Source: DATBJG01 sp963790545
GTDB taxonomy: Bacteria; Acidobacteriota; Vicinamibacteria; Vicinamibacterales; JAMQPK01
Direction of reading: 5' to 3'
Length of the DNA stretch: 64,000 nucleotides
Assembly (NCBI GenBank): GCA_963790545.1
Contig: CAWBPA010000017.1
Location: forward strand, 558,001 to 622,000
The position numbers were made by a program, and so were the translations under genes. Below the pieces are notes generated by a model, which was not told where the DNA came from, made no database searches, and saw nothing but the letters and a program-made list of their open reading frames with translations. Shown here in pieces: positions 1-9,615 of this stretch. How positions within the stretch are numbered: position 1 is the first letter of the stretch; each line of letters opens with the position of its first letter.

Positions 1-620
1 GTCGTGGATGGGACGCTCCCAATGGGTGGCGATGACGTGATGAAACGAAGAGTTTTTGGATGAGCCTCCAAAATTTTGTTGTCAAAAATCGTCACGACGT
101 CATTTCTCGGCACGCCGGCTCCCGCGCACCAGCCCCCAGGGGCTCGGGGCTCCCAACGGGGTCCTCGCCAATGGCGGAGTTCCCCTGAAAAACAGGACGC
201 CGCCGTCCAGCGACTCGGAGCCATTGATTGTGGCGGTTGCTCGGCTGTTTAGGTACAGGACTTGCACTAGGGCGATGCGTCGGAGGTTGCTATGGGTAGC
301 CTGGTATTGCTCCTTGGGTTCACCACGCTTGGGTGTGGATGCCTCGTAGGTCGCTATCGTGAAGTGGCGACGCGGCGCGAGCTCGCGTACGTCGAGGAGA
401 AGGGCGGCACGTGTCAGACGCATTCCCACCGCCGAAATCACACGTTGCCGTCGGGAGTCCGGAGCCGTCAGGGTCTCGAAGTGATCGACGCTGCCAGGGC
501 TGGATAGCACAAACGCCACACGTCACAGACACTCATCTGGCCACGGCCAGACGACGGACAGATACGCAGCCGACACGACGCAGACTGTAAGGTGTACAAA
601 GTACACTATTACATTCTCAG
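1..620. other. No supportable gene
   Basis: Open frames exist on both strands, but none shows a recognisable domain, signal peptide, ribosome site or consistent codon use. Frame 1 is open from the first base to a TGA at 61-63 and could be the last 20 codons of a gene starting outside the window, but this is too short to support. Confidence 0.5.
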
Positions 621-676
621 AAAAGGGGTCGGGAGTCTTTTTCAAAGTCGTACGAAAAAGACTCCCGACCCCTTTT
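621..676. repeat. Perfect 23-bp inverted repeat, copy 1 of dispersed hairpin
   Basis: Arms at 621-643 and 654-676 are exact reverse complements around a 10-base loop. The core AAAAGGGGTCGGGAGTC recurs with the same architecture at 46223-46288 but with a different loop. It lies just after the stop codon of the receptor gene on the minus strand, so it could act as a terminator there, but the conserved sequence suggests a dispersed repeat family. Confidence 0.9.
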
Positions 677-681
677 TGTTC

Positions 682-3600
682 TTACCAGAGAAATCTGAGA
701 CCGAGCTGCATGTCGCGAGACCCGATGAACGTGTTGCTCGAGCTCGTCGGCACGAGGTAGCCGGCGTTGCGAGTCAGGTTCACCGTCGCGAGATTTGCCG
801 CGGAGTCGAACGCCGAGCTTGCCACGTTAAAGGCAATGTCCGATGCGGTCGTCACGTTCGTCCGGTTGAAGAGGTTGAACATGTCCCACAGGACTTCGGC
901 TTCGGTGCCACGACCGGTCGCGAACCGCTTTGACAGGCGCAGATCGAAGGTCGCCCGTCCGGGATACCGATCGGTGTTCCGCCCCAGCCACGGCGCGAAG
1001 AAGGCGCCACCCGTCCCGTTTGTGCTGGAGCTGTTGGTCGCACCTACGGCAGTCGCCAAAGAGCCTGAAATCGTCTGGCTGATTGGCAGTCCGCTCTCGA
1101 GCACCAAGACTCCGCTGAAGCCGATGCCCCAGAGCTGCGAGGGATGATAGACGAAATTAGCGCTGAACTTGTGCCTGCGGTCGAGTGTTGAGGTCGTTCG
1201 ACCATCCACGAGGTCCAGGTTGAGCGTGTCGTACGGCTGGTTCCCGCCGAAGAACGTGTTCGAATTCTGCTGATCGTCCTCGGCTTTGGACAGCGTGTAG
1301 TTCGCCCCGAGATGAATGCCTCCGGAGAAGCGCTTGTTGGCCGCAAGCACCAGAGCATGGTAGACGGACTCGACCCGTGGCTCGAGCACGAGAATGCGGG
1401 CGGCGGTCGTGGTCGGCCTCGCGCCCCGATACAAGGGAAACGTCCCGAGCGTCTGTCCGTCGAGCACGTACCTGACCTGAGAGTTGGCCGGATTGAAATT
1501 GATGTCGCGGAACGCCGGCAACCGGCTGCCGCGGCTGAACAGGTAGGACGCCGAAACGGTCACGTCGCGCGCCACCTGCCGGTCCAGCGTGACGTCGACA
1601 GACTGAATCATCGGACGCTTCAGGTCGGACGCAAAGTACTGAACATCTGGGACACTTCCCGCAATACGTCGGTGGCGCGCTCAAGATCGCCGGATACACG
1701 GGTGCTCCCACGGTCGTGGTGGCGTAAAGAAGTAGCCGGCGATCGCATTACCGGTGTTCGTCAGCGCGTTGGCCACCGCGCTGTTGCTGGTTCGGCCATA
1801 GAAGATCCCGTAGCTTCCGCGGAGGACCGTGGCGTGATTTCCTCCAAAGTCGTAGCTGACGCCAATTCTCGGACCCCAGTTCGTCCTGTCCTGGTTGAAC
1901 TCCTGGGTCTGGGGGTACAGGGGGTTTCCAGCAAATGTCACCCCGTCAACCTGTAGGTCCCCTGGCTGCGGCAGCTGCTGATATTCGTAGCGAAGTCCGA
2001 AGTTGACGAGCAGCGCGTTGTTCACCCGCCATGTATCCTGCACGTAGAAGTTGTAGTCCCAGGTGTTGAACGCCATCTTGCCGGCAAGGCCATTCAGATC
2101 GAAAGCCTGCTGGAAATTGCTGTAATGACGACCCGTTGAGGCATCGACCACAGGCGTGCAACCGCTCGCGCCAATGGGACAATCGCTCGCGAGGGTGCTG
2201 AAGCTGGTATAGCTGTAGACGCCGCCACCGCGAAACAAATTGATCTGCAGCTCTTTGACGTAGTTGATATCTGCGCCAGCCTTGACGCTGTGCGCACCCC
2301 AGTAGGACGTGATGGCATTGATGAATTGATACCGCTGCTCGTGCGGGAACGCTGTGCGCGGCAGGAAATCAGGCATGCCGAAACCGATGCCGCCGGTGAC
2401 CGTGGTGCCCGGCGGCACGCCGTTGGGTTGCTGTTCCTCGTAGTCGCGGCCTATCTGCACGCGGAACTCGTTGAGCCATCGCTGGCCCATTACCGAATTG
2501 AGGCTCCCGACGAAAAAGTCAGTCTTGACCAGGTCGGAACCGTTCATGGAGTCCGCGACGGTGATGACCGGCTGCGTCTGGATGCCGTTCGGTGAGTCCC
2601 ATCGGTGGCCGTTATAGCTGACGGTGAGCGTGTGGTTTCCGGCCAGCGTCGAGTCCACCTTCACGAAGCTGACTTTGTTGTTGGCTTCCCTGGGGCTGAG
2701 GCCGGCCACGGAATCGAAAAAGTTCAGGGTTGAGGCACAGTTAGCTGCCGGAGCGGTACACGGCGCTGTCAGGAACGTCGCGTTCGACGGTGACGTATAG
2801 GCCGGGAACGTCCGCACCTGCTGGTCGTAGCCACCAAAGAAGAACACCCGATCCTTTTTGATCGGCCCGCCCACGGCAAGACCAAACTGCTGACGTCGCT
2901 CATCAGGTTTGCCTCCCGGGTCGCCGGGGATGTTGACGAACGGATTCTTCGCCTGGAAAGCATCGCTCCGGAGAAAATAGAACCCTTCCCCGCTGTATCT
3001 GTTGGTCCCGGATTTCGTGACGGCATTGACCGTGCCGCCCGCCGCGCGCCCGAACTCAGCCGACATGTTGCTGATGCCGACCTGGAATTCCTTGATAGTG
3101 GCTTGGCTGATGGAATACACCGTCCGGGTGCGTCCACGCGCCTCGGAAAAGAACGCCTGGTTGTTGTCGACGCCATCGACCATGTTGTTGTTGTACAGGC
3201 CGGAAATTCCCCGGTACGCGACCAGCCCGAAATTCCCGTCGTTGGTGACGCCGGGACTCATCAGCACGTAGTTGTCCCAGCGCCGCCCGGTAATCGGGAG
3301 GTTCTGCATCATTTCCTGCGTGATGACGTTGCTGACGTCGGTTCGCCGGACATCGATGATCGGTGACTCGGCGGTGACCGAAACGGTCTCCGTGACTCCC
3401 GCCGGCTGCATCCGCAGATCGACAGTGACGGTCTGCCCCACCTGCACCCGTAACCCGGTCACGGGCCGCACGCTGAAACCGGACAGCGTCGCACTGACCT
3501 CGTACTCCGCGGGTTGCAGGGCGCCAGCCCGATACCGCCCGTCGCTGTCCGTCACGATCTCACGTGAGACGTTGGTATCGACGTTGCGGACAAGAACGGT

Positions 3601-3744
3601 GACGCCTGGAAGCACGCCTCCGCTCACGTCAGTGACGACCCCCTCGACGTTGCCGGTGGCGGCAGTCTGTGCCGCCGCGGACGTGGCAAGAGACAGGAAC
3701 ATCCACGCGCACGACAGCATCAAAGTCCATCGCAAGCTCGTCAT
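682..3744 (-). CDS. TonB-dependent receptor with carboxypeptidase-regulatory N-domain (Oar-like), frameshifted
   Basis: Predicted outer-membrane beta-barrel receptor, about 1,010 residues over the joined frames, which is normal for the acidobacterial Oar-like family. It starts with a signal peptide ending in SAAAQ. A carboxypeptidase-regulatory fold follows (GVVTDVSGGVLPGVTV), then a plug region (NLPITGRRWDNY, YRGISGLYNNNMVDG) and a long barrel whose last residues are LGLRFLW; a terminal aromatic residue is usual for outer-membrane barrels. The frame breaks twice. Near 1722 the reading changes after AGYFFT, and near 1655 it changes again before VPDVQYFASDLKRP; the missing text is present in the other frames, so single-base errors are more likely than decay. 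The substrate is unknown. The family is often linked to uptake of polymers or peptides. Confidence 0.9.
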
Positions 3745-3810
3745 GGTCGGCCCTCCGCCTGGGAAGACTACCGAAGAACTGTGACAGGAGTACGACTATT
3801 TTCGGGATTC

Positions 3811-3852
3811 GGGTTTCGGGATTCGGGATCGGGTGCCCGAATCCCGAATCCC
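3811..3852. repeat. Heptamer repeat (CGGGATT) forming a hairpin
   Basis: Copies of CGGGATT on one side (3811-3827) pair with GAATCCC copies on the other (3836-3852) with one mismatch and an 8-base loop. It sits between the end of the VWFA-related gene and the start of the receptor gene, both on the minus strand. It may work as a terminator; there is no following T tract. Confidence 0.75.
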
Positions 3853-3858
3853 CAGTGA

Positions 3859-5124
3859 TCATTGAGGCGGCGCGGGCTGCGGAGTCGGACGCAATGAGTA
3901 CGACGTCCGCGACCATACCGTCAGATCTGGCCGACTGACCTTGACTTCAATCCTCCGCGTCCGCCTTGTCGGATCCGGATTCTTCGAAGTGTATCCGAGG
4001 ACGTAGTAGTCACTGGTCTCGTTGTCGATCCGCTTGAGGAACTTGTCGAAGTCGTTGCTGTTGACAACGGCAATACCACCCGTGTTCTCTGCCATCATGC
4101 GCAGACTATCCTGGGTCCTCATGATGTACTTGTTCCACTCCTGCGGGTCGACCTCTTCGTCCAGATCCGGTCCGGCGACCAGCCCGCGGGGATCGATCGT
4201 GTACAGCGTCGCGTTCGCTCGATTCGCCGCGCGCGTCACCTCATTGAGCTCCAAGGCCAGATCCGCGTCGGCAAACTGCTGTCCCTGACGCGACGGATCG
4301 TTGGACCCCAGCGGATCGTTGGCATTGTGCTGGGCTCCCGGCCGGCTGAGAAACGGTGACCCCTCCGGCAAGCCTGCCCGTGCCGCGGCAAACGGGTTGA
4401 AGTCGTAGCCGCTGCTCACGTAGAGAATCGCTTTCCGACGATTGGTCACCTTCTCCATGTTCTTGAGCAGCTCGTACACGGTCGAAAACGCGACATGAGC
4501 ACGATACCGAAGCTCGGTGGGCCCTTGGGAGCTCTCCGGTCCGCTGATGATTTCGGAAGGCTTGAGGCCTGACCCGGAAATCTTCTTGATGGCTTCATCG
4601 AGGCGGGTGCGGTCGTACGTGAGATCGATCGACAGCGATGAAGGCCCTGTCGAAACGATCCCGTAGAGATCGCCTTCGTGAATGAGCGTCTTGCCAATCC
4701 GCTTGAACAGATCGCGGATTCGTGCGGTATCCCGGAACTGCATGTGCAGGTCGTCGACAAAGAGCACCATGATGCGTCCGGCGGTATCGTTCATCGGCCG
4801 CGTGGGGGGCAGAATGATGCCCTCCTGCGGCGGCGGTGGCGGCGGAAGCACCTGGTTGTAGACCCGACCGCCATGAATCAGGACCACCGAGGTGATGTCC
4901 TGCGGGACGCCGTCCTCGTACACTTCAAAGTCTTCCTTCTTCAGGTCGGCAACGAACTGACCGCGCGCATCGCGAGGGATGACGTCTGTCGTGACCAGAT
5001 CGACCGCGACTCGAAAATCAGGCGGCTCCTGGCTGATGGCCGGCGGAGCCGGCGCCTGGCTGCCGCTCAGCACCGCGCAGAAGCAGGCACCCACCAAGAC
5101 GGTGAATACGTACTTGTATTTCAT
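3859..5124 (-). CDS. Secreted VWFA-related protein
   Basis: Protein of about 421 residues belonging to the VWFA-related family common in Acidobacteriota. The ATG at 5124 gives MKYKYVF and a clear signal peptide; the ATG 24 bases upstream only adds MTGCILDP. The mature N-terminus carries the motif FRVAVDLVTTDVIPRD, followed by an LKKEDFEVYEDGVPQ segment. A von Willebrand A fold follows, with MVLFVDDLHMQF as the first metal-site strand and AILYVSSGYDF later. The C-terminal part contains YVLGYTSKNPDPTRRTRRIEVKV, here split across two short motifs YVLGYTSKNPDP and RRIEVKV, typical of the family. Function is unknown; VWA folds usually bind proteins through a metal site. Downstream on the same strand is the TonB-type receptor. 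Confidence 0.9.
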   Translation of the reverse strand: MKYKYVFTVLVGACFCAVLSGSQAPAPPAISQEPPDFRVAVDLVTTDVIPRDARGQFVADLKKEDFEVYEDGVPQDITSVVLIHGGRVYNQVLPPPPPPQEGIILPPTRPMNDTAGRIMVLFVDDLHMQFRDTARIRDLFKRIGKTLIHEGDLYGIVSTGPSSLSIDLTYDRTRLDEAIKKISGSGLKPSEIISGPESSQGPTELRYRAHVAFSTVYELLKNMEKVTNRRKAILYVSSGYDFNPFAAARAGLPEGSPFLSRPGAQHNANDPLGSNDPSRQGQQFADADLALELNEVTRAANRANATLYTIDPRGLVAGPDLDEEVDPQEWNKYIMRTQDSLRMMAENTGGIAVVNSNDFDKFLKRIDNETSDYYVLGYTSKNPDPTRRTRRIEVKVSRPDLTVWSRTSYSLRPTPQPAPPQ

Positions 5125-5144
5125 GGGGTCAAGTATACAACCAG

Positions 5145-6155
5145 TCATGCGTAGCGCAGGCCTTTAGGCCTGCCAAAAAGGGATCCAAACCCCTCAATCA
5201 TCGGAACCCGACTCGTCAGCATCCGTCCCCAACTCATCGTCGACCTCGAGCTCATCAGCAGCCTCGGGAACGGTCGGTCATTGAACTCACTGGTGCGGCT
5301 TCCGCCGGTCGGCATGGCCGCCTGGTCGTGGCCACGTCCATGCCGGCGGCGCCCGCCCCGGCGCGACCGCCGGCGGCGCTTAATCCCGAGGGCCCGGCGA
5401 ATTTCGCCAAGCCGCGCGTCGAAGTGCTGCAAACCAGCCGCGATCTCGCCTTCCGTCACCCACATGTCGGGGTTAAGCGCTTCCACAGCGCGTCGCATTT
5501 CTTCGAGGCGGGCCGGATCACCACCAACCCGTTCGCGAATCCGCGCTGAAATCTCCGCATACCGCGCGCGGACCCGATTGAGCAATTCAGAACCGAGACG
5601 CGCCTCAACGGCTGACTGTCGCGGCGCCTCGTCGGGCGCGGTCGCAACCAGCACGTCGGCGCCACCGTGATAAACCGTGACCGGCACCAGGGCCGGAGGC
5701 TCGATTTCAGCCATCTCGGGTACATCGAGGGCTGCCGCGTCGCTCGCGTGCGGCTCGATCGCAAAGACTGGATCAGGTGGCCCGACGTTCACGCCTGGTG
5801 GTTCCAGAGTCGGGGGCCCGGCAAACATTTCCGGAGCCTCGGTCTGGGCCGCGCGCCCGCGCGCGGGGGGCGCCTGACCCCGAACGCGGCGTCGGCTAGC
5901 GTGCGACTCGACAGGCGGCGCAACGGGCGGCTGCGACTCGAGAATCTTGGTCCAGTCAAACTCGATGTCCGGATTGTTTTCTTCGATCAGACGAATCGCG
6001 TCCTCGTCGAGGGCGGCGCGACCGACGCGGACATTCGGCGGGGTTCTGAACCAGTACAAGATCCGCTGTCGCGCTTTACCGCGCCGGCGGACGGAATGTA
6101 CGACGTACGTATTCTCATATCCCCGCTTGTCGCGGGTGAATCGCAAGTGAGGCAA
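5145..6155 (-). CDS. Conserved basic protein of unknown function, C-terminus probably frameshifted
   Basis: An uncharacterised protein. Residues 1-45 form a compact basic block (RGYENTYVVHSVRRRGK, RQRILYWFRTPPNVRVGR) that looks like a small nucleic-acid or RNA-contacting domain, but no family is recognised. The middle is Pro/Ala-rich. Residues about 200-265 are helical (RVRARYAEISARIRERVGG), and an Arg/Gly run RRRRSRRGGRRRHGRG follows. After about residue 290 the visible frame reads as unlikely sequence, whereas the neighbouring frame gives a strongly acidic tail (EAADELEVDDELGTDADESG) that stops at 5194-5196. A shift near 5270-5285 is therefore likely, and the real 3' end would be 5194. Confidence 0.65.
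   Translation of the reverse strand: MPHLRFTRDKRGYENTYVVHSVRRRGKARQRILYWFRTPPNVRVGRAALDEDAIRLIEENNPDIEFDWTKILESQPPVAPPVESHASRRRVRGQAPPARGRAAQTEAPEMFAGPPTLEPPGVNVGPPDPVFAIEPHASDAAALDVPEMAEIEPPALVPVTVYHGGADVLVATAPDEAPRQSAVEARLGSELLNRVRARYAEISARIRERVGGDPARLEEMRRAVEALNPDMWVTEGEIAAGLQHFDARLGEIRRALGIKRRRRSRRGGRRRHGRGHDQAAMPTGGSRTSEFNDRPFPRLLMSSRSTMSWGRMLTSRVPMIEGFGSLFGRPKGLRYA
5151..5174. repeat. Palindromic repeat GTAGCGCAGGCCTTTAGGCC
   Basis: An imperfect palindrome of the GTAGCGCAGG(N)TTTAG type. The same sequence occurs at 53163-53185 and 53198-53220, and related half-sites flank 7476-7586. Here it lies between the 336-codon gene and the VWFA gene and overlaps the apparent 3' end of the former. 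Confidence 0.85.
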
Positions 6156-6161
6156 GTCCTT

Positions 6162-6725
6162 CTACTTTCGTCGTGACGGTCGCGCAGGTTTGCGCACGGC
6201 GGCTCGTTTGGCGCTGCGCACATGGGTCGCGGTCTTTGGTCGTGGAGCGTCCAACCGACGTGGTGCGGTCGTTCGGACGGTTGCCCGTCGAGGCTCGGCC
6301 GGTGCGCGGTACACGGTCGTAAATCGCAGCTGGTCGCCGATGCTGTGATAACTCACGACCTCGGCAACGGCAATCTGGTGATCGGTGCACAACCGACGCG
6401 CAACATCGACCGCCGACGCCGGCACGTACAGATGGAAAGGGGCGCGCAGTTTTGCCAACCGCGCCCATTGGGCCATGGCTTCGAGATTGTTCACCGACTC
6501 AGCTGTTTCGACCTCGATCACGCCTTGCAGTCGTCGCCCCCGGTCGGACGCCAGGAGGACCACGTCTGGATAGTTTGCCGAGGCGCCGCTCCCGACGGCG
6601 GCATTTTGCTCCTGACCCGGATTGATGCCTACCTCGTAGCGGCGGCGAAAACGGGTTTGCAGCAGGCGGATAACGCGATCGTGCTCGAGCTGCTCGCGGA
6701 CGGGCCGCACAAGGATTGGACTCAC
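6162..6725 (-). CDS. Uncharacterised protein, possible PD-(D/E)XK-like fold
   Basis: 187 residues, ending six bases upstream of the basic 336-residue protein on the same strand, so the two are probably co-transcribed. The N-terminal half contains YPDVVLLASDRG, then GVIEVETAESVNN. A Pro-Asp pair followed by an acidic-x-acidic strand recalls PD-(D/E)XK nuclease-like folds, but the usual lysine is absent (EVET), so catalysis is doubtful. A helix (MAQWARLAKLRAPFHLYVP) and a Rossmann-like end follow. The last 50 residues are Arg/Pro/Ala-rich and probably disordered. The function assignment is an inference from motif spacing only. Confidence 0.55.
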   Translation of the reverse strand: MSPILVRPVREQLEHDRVIRLLQTRFRRRYEVGINPGQEQNAAVGSGASANYPDVVLLASDRGRRLQGVIEVETAESVNNLEAMAQWARLAKLRAPFHLYVPASAVDVARRLCTDHQIAVAEVVSYHSIGDQLRFTTVYRAPAEPRRATVRTTAPRRLDAPRPKTATHVRSAKRAAVRKPARPSRRK

Positions 6726-6931
6726 ACGGCCTCCCAGGGCGTGGTGAACCCTAGATCAAACTCGTAAGTCTAACACGAACACCAGTTCGGAGAAATTCTG
6801 TATAGCCGGCGCCCAGGAACAGCCCGATTGGATACGCCTGCCGGCTCCAGTTCCCATTATGGCCTTGGTAATGCCGGGTCTGGTGGTGCCGATAAGTACC
6901 ATGAGCTGACCCGGTTATCCATCCGGGAGGC

Positions 6932-7390
6932 ATGAACGCGCCGAATGTGGCGCTTGACCTGCACATCATGAGCTCACACAATAGCCCAGTGGCCGCGGCT
7001 ATCTCCACTCCCACGGCAACCCGCACGATCTTGATCGTCGATGATGACCCGAGCGTCACCGAAACGTTCGAGCGGATGCTTCGCCTCGAGGGCTACAACG
7101 TCGTGACGGCGCTGTCGGCAGAGGCCGGTCTCTCGCAGGCCGAACGCGCGTCTCCGAACGCCATCATCCTCGATCTCCGGATGCCATTGACCGACGGATT
7201 GCAGTTTCTGCGTATCCTTCGTACGAAGCCTGGCCTTCAGACGGTGCCTGTGGCCATCGTGACCGGCGACTACTTCCTCGATCAGCAGGTCTCGAACGAG
7301 CTGCGAGAGCTAGGCGCCGACCTCAGATTCAAACCGCTCTGGCTGGAGGACCTGCTCGCGCTCGCGCGAAATCTGCTTAAGCCGAGCTAA
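6932..7390 (+). CDS. Single-domain response regulator (receiver only)
   Basis: CheY-like receiver of 152 residues with no output domain. Acidic pocket ILIVDDDPS, phospho-acceptor Asp in ILDLRMP, Thr in VAIVTGDY and the conserved Lys in RFKPLW are all present. The N-terminal 25 residues are a variable leader. The first ATG follows GGGAGG by only one to two bases; the in-frame ATG at 6968 has no ribosome site. No kinase is adjacent, so its partner is unknown. It would pass phosphate to, or bind, another protein in the cytoplasm. Confidence 0.9.
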   Translation: MNAPNVALDLHIMSSHNSPVAAAISTPTATRTILIVDDDPSVTETFERMLRLEGYNVVTALSAEAGLSQAERASPNAIILDLRMPLTDGLQFLRILRTKPGLQTVPVAIVTGDYFLDQQVSNELRELGADLRFKPLWLEDLLALARNLLKPS

Positions 7391-7475
7391 GTCGGCGGCT
7401 CTTCCCCATCGTCTCCATCGTCCCCATCTTCCCATTTTGGCCAGATACTGCACGGTCATAGTACCGATAAGCGCC

Positions 7476-7586
7476 GTAGCGCAGGCCTTCCGCCTTCGCG
7501 TGAAGCTTCGGCGGACCGCCGTAGCCTTGGCGGAGGCTGGTCAGGCCTGCCTTGAGGCGCTGCGCAGGTCTAAAGATCTGCGCTAC
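7476..7586. repeat. Composite palindromic repeat block
   Basis: Begins with GTAGCGCAGGCCTT and ends with the reverse complement form (AGATCTGCGCTAC), enclosing a second palindrome built on GGCGGACCGCCGTAGCC. It fills the gap between the receiver protein and hemE. Just upstream, 7403-7437 holds a short CCCCATCGT-type repeat. Confidence 0.8.
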
Positions 7587-7629
7587 GTACGATTTTGCAA
7601 CTCCGCGAGGCCGCATACTCGCTACTGAT

Positions 7630-8683
7630 TTGAGTCCCGATTCCATCTTTCTGCGCGCGTGCCGCCGCGAGCCCGTTCCGACGACACCCGTATGGTTCAT
7701 GCGACAGGCCGGGCGGTATATGCCCGAATACCGCGCATTGCGCGAACGCTACTCGCTGCTCGACATTTGCCGTACACCCGAGCTGGCCGTCACGGTCACG
7801 ATGCAGCCAATTCGACGCCTTGATGTCGATGCGGCCATTCTTTTTTCGGACTTACTGCTGCCGCTCGAACCCATGGGGCTGCCCTTCGACTTCGTCCGCG
7901 GCGAGGGACCCGCGATCGACACGCCTGTCCGATGCGAAGCCGACATCGATCGATTGTCGCTCGTTCGACCCTCTCGAATCGCTCGGTCATGTGCTGACGA
8001 CGATTCGGCTCGTGCGGAAGGAGCTGGCAGGCCGCGTACCGCTCATTGGTTTTGCTGGCGCGCCTTTTACGCTGGCGTCGTATGCGATCGAAGGCGGCCA
8101 CTCTTCAAACTTCTCCATCACGAAACACCTGATGTATTCCAACCCCGCGGCCTGGCATCGTCTCTGCGACAAGCTGGCAACGGTGGTGGCCGATTTTCTG
8201 CGGGCGCAGATTGATGCCGGCGTGCAGGCGGTCCAGCTCTTCGACTCGTGGGTCGGGGCCCTGAGCTCGGCGGACTATCGGGAGTTTGCGATGCCGCACA
8301 CGCGGCGCATCTTTGAGTCCCTGCGGGGCCTGGGCGTGCCGACGATTCATTTCGGTACCGGGACCGGGTCGATTCTGCGCGACATGCGCGAAGCCGGTGG
8401 TGACGTGATTGGCGCCGACTGGCGCATTCCGTTGGATGAAGCGTGGGAGCGAATCGGGCACGACCGAGGTGTCCAGGGGAATCTCGATCCGACGGTCCTG
8501 CTTGCACCCATGGAGCGCATGCTGAAGGCAACCGACGCCGTCCTCGAGCGTGCCGCCGGCCGCCCGGGGCATATCTTCAATCTGGGCCACGGCATCCTGC
8601 CTCCTACGAGCGTGGAGCACGTGCAAACGCTCGCACGGTACGTCAAGGAGCATCGGATTCGATCAGTGAAGTCTCAAGTCTGA
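7630..8683 (+). CDS. hemE: Uroporphyrinogen decarboxylase, frameshifted
   Basis: Decarboxylates uroporphyrinogen III to coproporphyrinogen III in the cytoplasm. Family motifs: FMRQAGRYMPEYR near the N-terminus, AILFSDLLLPLEPMG, GFAGAPFTLASYAIEGG, QLFDSWVGALS and FNLGHGILPPTSVEHV. The frame breaks once near 7958, where DIDRLSL continues as SFDPLESLGHVLTTIRLV in the neighbouring frame. The start is taken as TTG at 7630 (SPDSIFLRACRREPVPTTPV), because the upstream ATG at 7552 lies in the palindromic repeat. First gene of a hemE-hemH-hemG operon. The final residues VKSQV are encoded by a short repeat at 8669-8700. Confidence 0.93.
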
Positions 8684-8700
8684 AGGCTGAAGTCTCAAGA
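8669..8700. repeat. Short tandem repeat (AAGTCTCAAGTCTGA type)
   Basis: Units of GAAGTCTCA/AAGTCTGAAG repeat here. The hemE stop codon falls inside the array, so the last few HemE residues are repeat-encoded. Confidence 0.7.
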
Positions 8701-8724
8701 GGAATACGAGTATTCTTTCTTTTT

Positions 8725-9615
8725 ATGATTGGCGTTCTTTTGATGGCGCATGGCACGCCCGAGTCGTTGGACGAAATGCCAGAATATCTCCGGCTGGTGC
8801 GGGGCGGCCGCGTGCCCAGTGCCGAACTCGTCGAGGAGATGCGGCACAACTATGCAGCCATTGGAGGGCGTTCGCCGCTCACGGAGATCAGCCAGGCACA
8901 AGGTCGCGCCCTTCAGGAGCTGCTCGACGACAAAGGCATTCCGTCGCTCGTCGTCGTGGGCATGCGCAATTGGAAACCGTTCATTGCCGATGCCATTCGG
9001 ACCCTCATCAACGCGGGTGTCACGCGAATCGTGGGCATTCCGCTTGCGCCCCAGTTTTCGTCGTTGAGCGTGCAAAAGTACGTGGCGGCCGCGGAAGCTG
9101 CGCTGCCACCGGGCGTCCCGTTTGCGTGTATCCGGTCGTTTCACGATCATCCCGGGCTCATCGAGGCGTTTGCGGGACGTCTGCGCGAGGCGGCGCCGCA
9201 GCCCGACGAAGCGATCGTGTTCACGGCGCACAGCCTGCCGGTACGGGTGGTGGACGCCGGCGATCCCTACGCACGAGAGGTGGCTGCAACGGCAGCAGCC
9301 ATCGCCAGGATGTGCGGGCTGCAGCACTACGAGCAAGCGTGGCAAAGTGCGGGCCGTACTCCCGAGCCTTGGCTCAGTCCTGATCTCTCCGATTTCATCC
9401 GCGAGCGTATCATCGAGGGTATCTCCGCGTTCCTCGTCGTTCCCATTGGCTTCGTTTGCGATCACACGGAAATCCTCTTCGACATCGACGTTCAGGCCGC
9501 CACGGTTGCGCGGGATCTTGGCGTCTCGCTGCGCCGCACGCCTTCGCTCAATACGGCTTCGACGTTCATCCGCGCACTCGGAGACCTCGTGACGCGCGAG
9601 CTGGCGCGCGCGTAA
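8725..9615 (+). CDS. hemH: Ferrochelatase
   Basis: Inserts Fe2+ into a porphyrin in heme synthesis. About 296 residues from the ATG at 8725 (MIGVLLMAHGTPESLDEMPEY), with the family N-terminus GVLLMAHGTP. Catalytic features are the His in VFTAHSLPVRV and the later acidic segment GFVCDHTEILFDIDVQA. PLAPQFSSLSVQKY is also family-typical. Reading from 8443 would extend antiparallel noise upstream, so the later start is preferred. It overlaps the next gene by one base (TAATG), which indicates translational coupling with hemG. The intact frame contrasts with the broken hemE and hemG on either side. Confidence 0.95.
   Translation: MIGVLLMAHGTPESLDEMPEYLRLVRGGRVPSAELVEEMRHNYAAIGGRSPLTEISQAQGRALQELLDDKGIPSLVVVGMRNWKPFIADAIRTLINAGVTRIVGIPLAPQFSSLSVQKYVAAAEAALPPGVPFACIRSFHDHPGLIEAFAGRLREAAPQPDEAIVFTAHSLPVRVVDAGDPYAREVAATAAAIARMCGLQHYEQAWQSAGRTPEPWLSPDLSDFIRERIIEGISAFLVVPIGFVCDHTEILFDIDVQAATVARDLGVSLRRTPSLNTASTFIRALGDLVTRELARA

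Noticed and set aside
100..519. Open frame of 139 codons on the minus strand
   Set aside because: No domain, odd composition rich in Arg, Ser and Thr, and no ribosome site; overlapped by equally open frames on the other strand.
7552..7629. ATG start of hemE at 7552
   Set aside because: The added residues are encoded by the palindromic repeat block and do not match the HemE N-terminus.
8443..8724. Upstream extension of the ferrochelatase frame
   Set aside because: These 94 codons overlap the end of hemE in another frame and have no family similarity; the start at 8725 fits the family exactly.
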